DNA of 18,864 nucleotides from Candidatus Desantisbacteria bacterium CG2_30_40_21 (lineage in GTDB: Bacteria; UBA9089; CG2-30-40-21): the NCBI GenBank assembly GCA_001873945.1, contig MNYI01000016.1, forward strand, positions 1 through 18,864. Direction: 5' to 3'. Shown piece after piece: positions 14,503 through 18,864 of this stretch. The stretch's first letter is position 1; the number at the start of each line of letters is the position of its first letter. The notes beneath the pieces were generated by a model that saw nothing but the letters and a program-made list of their open reading frames with translations, was not told the DNA's origin and ran no database searches. The position numbers were made by a program, and so were the translations under genes.

Positions 14503-15364
14503 TGGTCAGGTACGCATCACAGCCTATCGTCTGAAAGCGGATGTTTTTCCACAGGTTATCCTGTTGGGTGGGACGGCCACGGTTATGGCTCAATTGTCTA
14601 CGATTGCTGATAATATGCCTTATTCTAATGGTCTTATTGAATTCAGTATTGTTTCCGGTGATGCTGAATTGATTGGGGAGAACAAGGTCTGGACTAACAG
14701 CTCAGGCTCAACAACAATTAACCTCAAAGCCGGAACAAGTACAGGCATGGTGACAGTACAAATTAAATACCGAGAATATGACATTAAAACTGTCCATATC
14801 CGTATTGTCTCAAATGTACCATTGATAATCCCTGGCAAGCATGGCTTTATCAAGCATGGGGAGGTTATTGTCAAGCCGATAGCACCTGTCAGCTTGGTGA
14901 ATGAAGAGGGGTTTGGCATAAGATACCGCATAGACGACGGAACATGGACAACATACACCGACCCATTTAGTGTAGGCACTTATGGGGTGCATACCCTTTA
15001 TTATGCCTGCATGGATGAGAGCGGTAACCTTGGACCAATAATGTCCTCCCCTCTTTTCGTTGTTTCGGCTTTGCTTGGTGCTGTGATAAACTTCCCCAAT
15101 CCCTTTAGCCCTGATGCAGATGGGTTTACAACTATTGAATATCATCTTGACAGCCCTATGGATGTAGAGATACAGATATATAACCTGTTTGGTGAGCTTG
15201 TTCGAAATATGGATCAGTCCTCTAATGTGGCTGGTGCTCAACAGGTAAGATGGGATGGCAGGAATGGATATGGTGATATGGTGGGCAATGGCGGCTATGT
15301 TTGTGTGGTCAGGGTTAAGGGACAAGAGAAAGGGATGAAACGAAAGATATTGGTGGTGAAATAA
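14477..15364 (+). CDS. Ig-like repeat protein, C-terminal segment with OmpL47-like and FlgD-like Ig domains
   Basis: The frame begins at a TTG with no ribosome site, so it is most likely the shifted C-terminus of the same gene. The first part (about 14500-14815, LLGGTATVMAQLS ... SGDAELIG) resembles a bacterial Ig-like (Big_1) domain. Then comes an OmpL47-type module (YRIDDGTWTTYTDPFSVGTY, GVHTLYYACMDESGNLG). The last 90 residues are a FlgD-like Ig domain: NFPNPFSPDADGFTTIEYHL, VEIQIYNLFGELVR, QVRWDGRNGYGDMVGNGGYV. Such C-terminal domains are common on secreted proteins of Gram-negative candidate phyla, where they may serve in sorting or anchoring. The PorV-like gene follows after 4 nt. Confidence 0.8.
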   Translation: MPFESRKGDGQVRITAYRLKADVFPQVILLGGTATVMAQLSTIADNMPYSNGLIEFSIVSGDAELIGENKVWTNSSGSTTINLKAGTSTGMVTVQIKYREYDIKTVHIRIVSNVPLIIPGKHGFIKHGEVIVKPIAPVSLVNEEGFGIRYRIDDGTWTTYTDPFSVGTYGVHTLYYACMDESGNLGPIMSSPLFVVSALLGAVINFPNPFSPDADGFTTIEYHLDSPMDVEIQIYNLFGELVRNMDQSSNVAGAQQVRWDGRNGYGDMVGNGGYVCVVRVKGQEKGMKRKILVVK

Positions 15365-15368
15365 CATT

Positions 15369-16606
15369 ATGTCCAGAGTTTTTATCTAACAATTATACTT
15401 ATAACACTATCCATCGCATCAGCTCAAGGCTCCACCCGATATGATGGACTGCCCGGGGCATACCTCCGCTTTGGTGCCGGGGCAAGGGATCTGGCTATGG
15501 GCAAGGCATTTGTGGCAATTAGCGATGATGCTACCTCTGTCTACTATAATCCGGCAGGATTGACCAGAATTCAGGGCGCTGAATTTACAGGGCTTTTTGC
15601 CCCTTTGTTTGAAGATACTAATTATTCCTTCCTCAGCTTTGTCCATCCTACAGAAGAGTTTGGGGCTTTTGGGATTGGCATGGCACTCTTAAACTCAGGC
15701 AATTTTGATGGAAGAAACGATAGGGCACAGCCAACTGGTGAACTTACAGAACTTGAGCGATGTATCATCCTTTCACATGGACGCAAGGTTTCCCGCAAAC
15801 TATCCCTTGGTGCAAATGTAAAAATATTTACGCAGGATATTGCCTCCTACAGCGATACCAGAATAGGGTTGGACGGGGCAATGCTTTTGGAATTAAGGGA
15901 TTACCTGAGTTTTGGGTTGAATATCCAGAATATAGTGTCACCAAATCTGAAACTCAAGGATAAGAAAGAGACATTTCCGCTTACCATCAAGGTGGGAAGT
16001 GCCTTAAAGTCTTTCAATAATAATTTTCTCCTTGGTCTTGATGTGGAGAAACTTCACTCTCAAGGCTATAAAACACATCTTGGGGCAGAGTATTGGCTCA
16101 GGCACAGGTCTGTTGCTTTGAGAATGGGGCTGGATAATACAGAAATAACCTCTGGGGTGGGTATAGATTTTGAGAAATATATCATAGATTACAGCCTCAG
16201 TCATCAAAATTTAGGTTATGCTCATCGCTTTTCCTTTACCTATGTGTTTGAAACCTTTGCAGTAAAGATTCAGGTGTCACCAAAGGCATTTTCTCCGCTG
16301 GGTAAGTATAACTGGACAACCATTAAGATGGATATTAAGCAAAAGGACAAGGTAAAGAAATGGGATCTAACTATCAAGGATAAAACAGGTGCTACGGTTA
16401 AAACATACGAGGGCAAGGGTGAACCGCCATCTGAACTTACCTGGGAAGGACGGGATGAGAATAATAAGGTTATGTCGGATGGAGTGTATAAATGCCTGCT
16501 GAGGGTGGTTGATGTTGCGGATAATGCCTATAAATCCGGACAGGAAAAGGTGGAGATTATCACTGAGGTGCCGGAAGTGGTGGTGCCTATGGAGATAGGG
16601 TGGTAG
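15369..16606 (+). CDS. PorV/UPF0164-like outer-membrane protein with FlgD-like C-terminal domain (frameshift in signal peptide)
   Basis: The mature part opens with LRFGAGARDLAMGKAFVAIS then DDATSVYYNPAGLTRIQGAE, the hallmark N-terminus of PorV/UPF0164 outer-membrane beta-barrels. The barrel runs to about 16255 (SFTYVFETF), followed by a FlgD-like Ig domain (SPKAFSPLGKYNWTTI, LTWEGRDENNKVMSDGVYKC). In-frame codons continue upstream through a signal-peptide-like YLTILILITLSIASAQG but reach a stop without an ATG. ATG 15369 (MSRVF) is one base out of frame; adding one T to the T run at 15379-15383 would give a normal signal peptide. Without that, translation could only start at internal ATG 15497. 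In type IX secretion PorV shuttles cargo with C-terminal signals, so pairing with the adhesin is suggestive but unproven. Confidence 0.8.
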
Positions 16607-16647
16607 TGAGAGTCAGGTAATGGCAAGGCAAACCGCACCAGAAATTT

Positions 16648-17052
16648 TTGCTATCTGTGCAACCGGAAATTACCACAGATGAAGGAAGACACAAAGTTCA
16701 AGAATGGGGGCAGAGAATAAGCCAATTGGGATGGGATGAGCAGGCTTGGCATCTTTTAGGATTTGCTCTGCAATTCACTCACGAGGCAGTTGAAGTTGAT
16801 CCGGACTACCAACGAGCATGGACTCTTATGGCAGATATATACCATCGTATCGGGAAGGCTGAACTCGCCAAGAAGTGTCTGAAAAAGTCCCACAGTTTGG
16901 CGAAGCCCGGACCCAATTTTCCGGATAGATTTTACGGAGACATAGAGAAGAACATCCGAAGTGGGTACCCTTTCAACGATGCTGGTGGGTTGAAATGCCA
17001 GCCTCTACCATCATGGTTTGAGGAGAAGTATAAAAAGTACTGGACATTGTAG
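16648..17052 (+). CDS. Small TPR-like protein
   Basis: The frame ends at TAG 17050-17052 and holds about 130 residues. AVEVDPDYQRAWTLMADIYH then RIGKAELAKKCLKKSHSLAK match the tetratricopeptide pattern. The C-terminus (LPSWFEEKYKKYWTL) is not one I recognise. The start is uncertain: TTG 16648 or GTG 16657 (VQPEITTDEGRHK) are available and no ATG precedes the conserved part. The DNA at 16672-16697 resembles ACCACAGATGAAG-type dispersed repeats, so the N-terminus may be repeat-derived. An attC-like half site lies 81 nt downstream, so it might be a cassette gene. TPR proteins mediate protein contacts; no specific role can be named. Confidence 0.55.
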   Translation: MLSVQPEITTDEGRHKVQEWGQRISQLGWDEQAWHLLGFALQFTHEAVEVDPDYQRAWTLMADIYHRIGKAELAKKCLKKSHSLAKPGPNFPDRFYGDIEKNIRSGYPFNDAGGLKCQPLPSWFEEKYKKYWTL

Positions 17053-17133
17053 GTTGTTGCTTAATGGGGTTGGGCTTCCAAGATTGCAAGTTGAGAAAGG
17101 GCATGTTTACAGGTTTTGCAATTGAACATAGTA

Positions 17134-17162
17134 GCCCAACAAGGCGTTCCAGCGGACGGGGG
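17134..17162 (+). other. Orphan attC 5' half (R''-L'')
   Basis: GCCCAAC matches the R'' consensus RYYYAAC and is followed by AAGGCGTTCCAGCGGACGG, which looks like the L'' side of many attC sites. No complementary L'-R' half follows within 150 bp, so the site appears truncated. Confidence 0.5.
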
Positions 17163-17238
17163 AGATTAGGGTCAACCTTGAAAGTAGAATTAACTATTAA
17201 AGAGAGGAAAAGAAAAAAGACGGCGGAGTGAATCTTTT

Positions 17239-17295
17239 TCCTAACCAATTAACGAAGCGAATTCGCTTCGCTCACCGCTTATTTTATCGTTAGAC
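17239..17295 (+). other. Degenerate attC recombination site
   Basis: R' is a perfect GTTAGAC (GTTRRRY) at 17289-17295, preceded by CCGCTTATTTTATC, which resembles the L' side of known attC sites. CTAAC at 17241-17245 is the matching R'' core; the first base of that box deviates. The L arms pair partly (AAGCG with CGCTT, one unpaired G), and an 18-bp palindrome CGAAGCGAATTCGCTTCG lies inside. It sits upstream of the BrnT/BrnA cassette in the expected orientation. Confidence 0.5.
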
Positions 17296-17422
17296 AGACA
17301 AAGAGTTGAAATTAAGCAACAACTAAGAGCAAATGAAGAACTAAACGAGCGAGCGAGAATTAAGCAAGCAACTTTTAACGCTTTTATTGTTTCCAAAAGA
17401 TACACATTAGGGTATAATTTTT

Positions 17423-17710
17423 ATGAAATACTTTTCTTGGAATACTGAAAAGAACGAGAAACTCAAAAGAGAGCGAAATATCTCATTTGAAGAGGTTGTT
17501 TTTCATATCCAACGGGGTGATTTGCTGGATATTGTTGAGCATCCAAATCAGGAGAAATACAGAGGACAACATATTTTTGTTGTAACTATCAAGAACTATG
17601 TCTATTTGGTACCGTTTATTGAGACTGAAGACGAAGTATTCTTGAAAACCATCATTCCAAACAGTAAGGCGACAAAGAAATACTTGAGAGGAGGAGAGAA
17701 GGATGAATAG
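17423..17710 (+). CDS. brnT: BrnT family (DUF497-like) toxin
   Basis: The protein has 95 residues: MKYFSWNTEKNEKLKRERNI, then SFEEVVFHIQRGDLLDIVEH PNQEKY, then YVYLVPFIE and FLKTIIPNSKATKKYL. This is the subgroup of DUF497/BrnT-like toxins with a WN.EKN..LK.ER.ISFE start, whose RelE-like fold cleaves RNA in characterised BrnT. It overlaps the antitoxin gene by 8 nt, the normal toxin-first order. There is no Shine-Dalgarno; TATAAT (17413-17418) ends 4 nt before the ATG, so the transcript may be leaderless. It is preceded by an attC-like site and followed, after the antitoxin, by a clear attC, so the pair forms a gene cassette. Confidence 0.8.
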   Translation: MKYFSWNTEKNEKLKRERNISFEEVVFHIQRGDLLDIVEHPNQEKYRGQHIFVVTIKNYVYLVPFIETEDEVFLKTIIPNSKATKKYLRGGEKDE

Positions 17711-17978
17711 ATTGGACCCTGAAGAAAAAGAACTTCTTGATTCATTTGATCAAGGTGAATGGCAATCCGTATCTAATGCAAAAGCCAAATTTCAACATTA
17801 TCGGGAGTATGCAAAAGCGACATTCAAGAAGGATAAACGAGTGAATATTGGTATTCCACAGAAGGATCTGTTGGTTATCCAAAAGAAGGCATTGGAAGAA
17901 GGAATACCGTATCAAACACTTATTTCGAGCATTCTGTATAAATATATTTCTGGTCGTTTAGTTGAAAAGAGAACTTAA
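17703..17978 (+). CDS. brnA: BrnA-like antitoxin of the BrnT partner (ribbon-helix-helix)
   Basis: The protein has 91 residues. The C-terminal half (KRVNIGIPQKDLLVIQKKAL, then EEGIPYQTLISSILYKYISG) is a ribbon-helix-helix DNA-binding domain: a beta strand followed by two helices with the typical EGIPYQTL turn. The N-terminal part (LDPEEKELLDSFDQGEWQSV) should bind the toxin. A strong aggaggagagaagg ribosome site precedes ATG 17703 inside the toxin gene, consistent with making antitoxin in excess. Complexes of this type normally repress their own promoter. Confidence 0.82.
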   Translation: MNRLDPEEKELLDSFDQGEWQSVSNAKAKFQHYREYAKATFKKDKRVNIGIPQKDLLVIQKKALEEGIPYQTLISSILYKYISGRLVEKRT

Positions 17979-18121
17979 CCAAGGCACAAAGAGGTGAAGA
18001 ACCAACAAACAGGCAAAGAACCGAAAGCAAGCAAACAACCGAAAATAAGCGAGTAGCCAAGAGTTAAGCAAACAACCGGAGAAAGGAAAAGAAAAGGGAA
18101 GGACGGCGAAGCAAAGCAACT
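17979..18121. repeat. Low-complexity A/G-rich spacer with AAGCAAACAACCG motifs
   Basis: The 143 bp between the antitoxin stop and the attC are strongly purine-rich on the plus strand, with several imperfect copies of GCAAACAACCG and AAGAACCGAAAGC. A similar run precedes brnT (17296-17375). No coding signal is seen; the minus-strand open frames here are biased-composition artefacts. Confidence 0.6.
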
Positions 18122-18181
18122 GTCTAACAAGAAAAATGAACTGGATGGGCAGTAGCCCACCAGTTATTTTTGTGGTTAGCC
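18122..18181 (+). other. Integron attC recombination site (60 bp)
   Basis: R'' is GTCTAAC (18122-18128) and R' is GTTAGCC (18175-18181). The arms fold as CTAAC, a short mismatched spacer, AAAAAT, an extra G (18138), AACTGG, an extra A (18145), TGGGC, loop AGTA, and the complementary arm. The two unpaired bases are on the same arm and in the same positions as the extrahelical bases of classical attC sites, which direct bottom-strand cutting by IntI. The last R' base triplet deviates slightly from GTTRRRY. It separates the BrnT/BrnA and HicB/HicA cassettes. Confidence 0.85.
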
Positions 18182-18206
18182 CGATGCAACAAGAAAAGGA
18201 GAGACG

Positions 18207-18422
18207 ATGCAACAAAACATGTACACTGCAGTAACAAAGCAAGACGGAGATTGGTGGATAGGATGGATTGAAGAGGTGCCAGGAGTGAATTGCCAGGAAC
18301 AGACGAAAGAAGAATTGCTGAAGAGCCTGAATGTAACTTTAAGGGAAGCACTTGAGTTCAATCGTGAAGACGCTCTTCGTGTTGCTGTGTCAAACTATCA
18401 AGAAGAGCTGGTTTTGGTATGA
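18207..18422 (+). CDS. hicB: HicB-like antitoxin
   Basis: The protein has 71 residues: YTAVTKQDGDWWIGWIEEVP then GVNCQEQTKEELLKSLNVTL then REALEFN. This is the HicB partial RNase-H-like fold with the P-G turn and the T.EEL.....L.EAL helix. It is short and has no C-terminal DNA-binding domain, like many HicB antitoxins of this class. aaggagag lies 6 nt before ATG 18207, which starts 25 nt after the attC. It neutralises HicA, whose gene overlaps by 4 nt (ATGA). The antitoxin-first order is common in this subgroup. Confidence 0.87.
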   Translation: MQQNMYTAVTKQDGDWWIGWIEEVPGVNCQEQTKEELLKSLNVTLREALEFNREDALRVAVSNYQEELVLV

Positions 18423-18607
18423 AACGAAGGGAGATTCTGGCATACTTATGCAAGAATAGGTGCGAATTCCTCAGAGAGGGCAGTAGTCATTCATGGTGGT
18501 GGAATCCCATGTTGAACAAGAGGTCTTCGGTTCCCCGACATACTGAGATAAAGGATGATCTTGTACGGAAGATTTGCAAGGATCTGGGAATACCATCACT
18601 GAAGTAA
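18419..18607 (+). CDS. hicA: HicA-like mRNA interferase toxin
   Basis: The protein has 62 residues, normal for HicA. It has the double-stranded-RNA-binding-like fold signature REGSSHSWWWNP with His24 as the presumed catalytic residue, followed by RSSVPRHTEIKDDLVRKICK and DLGIPSL. HicA cleaves mRNA and stops growth when not bound by HicB. The ATG overlaps the hicB stop (ATGA), so the two are translationally coupled. The pair follows an attC site, as expected for a toxin-antitoxin gene cassette that stabilises an array. Confidence 0.9.
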   Translation: MKRREILAYLCKNRCEFLREGSSHSWWWNPMLNKRSSVPRHTEIKDDLVRKICKDLGIPSLK

Positions 18608-18640
18608 CACCGAACAAGAAAAAGAGATTGTGTTCAGAAC

Positions 18641-18767
18641 TCGACAGGCTGTTACGGAATAGAAATTTGGTATGAGAGGCACACAATATGTTGTCCACAT
18701 TTCCTTGCCAGATACCATATGTGGTATGCCAGTATCCTTGATTTTTAGTTCCGTAACAGCCTGTCGA
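18641..18767. mobile_element. 127-bp MITE-like element with perfect 19-bp terminal inverted repeats
   Basis: TCGACAGGCTGTTACGGAA at 18641-18659 is repeated exactly in inverted form at 18749-18767. The interior has no gene but two small hairpins with the same loop TATG: ACAA/TTGT near 18682-18694 and ATACCA/TGGTAT at 18712-18727. CAGAA occurs just outside both ends at slightly different distances, so a target-site duplication is not certain. It lies just after the hicA gene. Confidence 0.75.
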
Positions 18768-18834
18768 AAGCAGAATTATACTCAAGTGGGGCATAAATTG
18801 CGATTTTTTCGGTGAGGATTAATCAAGGAGAGCA

Positions 18835-18864
18835 ATGGCGCGCAAGGTGAGCAATAGTGTACTA
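18835..18864 (+). CDS. Start of an unidentified gene, cut by window end
   Basis: ATG 18835 follows AAGGAG at 4 nt and opens MARKVSNSVL to the window edge. Ten codons are too few to identify a product. It may be the next gene of the cassette region. Confidence 0.4.
   Translation, partial: MARKVSNSVL

Larger units (their letters stand above)
17053..17422. other. Non-coding cassette-region spacer
   Basis: This 370-bp stretch has no supported gene. It contains an isolated R'-like box GTTGGGC (17069-17075), an orphan attC half (17134-17162), a purine-rich run, a degenerate attC (17239-17295) and an A/G-rich spacer with AAGC repeats before the toxin gene. Confidence 0.65.

Noticed and set aside
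16620..16682. Small ORF MARQTAPEIFAICATGNYHR
   Set aside because: Twenty codons, no clear ribosome site, and it runs into repeat-like DNA; no support as a gene.
17069..17140. attC formed by GTTGGGC and GCCCAAC
   Set aside because: The boxes are in the wrong order for one attC (R' before R'') and the 58 bp between do not fold with L-box pairing.
17958..18351. Minus-strand open frames rich in Leu, Phe and Ser
   Set aside because: They are antisense to a low-complexity purine-rich spacer, an attC and hicB; their composition reflects the A/G bias of the other strand.
18608..18640. Degenerate attC after hicA (CACCGAACAAGAAAAAG)
   Set aside because: It shares AACAAGAAAAA with the real attC, but the R'' box deviates and no complementary right half was found.

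Overview
The window (about 18.9 kb, moderately AT-rich) looks like chromosome of an uncultivated Gram-negative bacterium. It carries housekeeping repair genes (mfd, ligA), an SpoIID/LytB-type cell-wall protein, a PorV/UPF0164-like outer-membrane protein and a large secreted Ig-like repeat protein ending in a FlgD-type Ig domain. That mix recalls candidate phyla of the Omnitrophota/Desantisbacteria kind, but the placement is a guess. Small palindromic repeats are unusually frequent, and several genes are broken.

Left part (1-11596), all on the minus strand and tightly packed, read right to left: mfd, ligA, a type III-like restriction-modification block, DUF2905, SpoIID-like, MgtC-like (cut by the window edge). 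Gaps are 9 nt (mfd-ligA) and 6 nt (ligA-res), and the last three genes abut or overlap. The R-M block is degenerate. The Res helicase and its nuclease domain are in different frames, and the methyltransferase lacks its target-recognition region and SAM-binding motif I. Between them lies a GxxExxY (PD-(D/E)XK-like) gene bracketed by two imperfect palindromes that are inverted copies of each other, so the 597-bp unit resembles a small mobile cassette. A third palindromic element (1740-1935, 13-bp terminal inverted repeats) sits at the far end of the block. ligA itself contains repeat-derived DNA in frame: a perfect 27-bp-arm hairpin adding 20 residues, a G/C-rich palindrome forming its N-terminus, and a stretch resembling one type I-E CRISPR repeat.

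Middle part (11597-16606): a divergent intergenic region with repeats and candidate promoters, then on the plus strand a secreted adhesin-like protein (11896-15364) built of eight Ig-like units in a three-unit super-repeat of about 960 bp, followed 4 nt later by the PorV-like gene. The adhesin is interrupted by one in-frame TAA and one frameshift in a G run; the PorV-like gene has a frameshift in a T run within its signal peptide.

Right part (16607-18864): a gene-cassette region without an integrase in view. It holds a TPR-like ORF, a half attC, a degenerate attC, a BrnT/BrnA-type toxin-antitoxin pair, a well-formed 60-bp attC with the two diagnostic extrahelical bases, a HicB/HicA pair, a 127-bp MITE-like element with perfect 19-bp terminal inverted repeats, and the first ten codons of another gene. 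This is best read as part of a chromosomal integron, or a cluster of attC sites lacking an integrase, carrying toxin-antitoxin cassettes.
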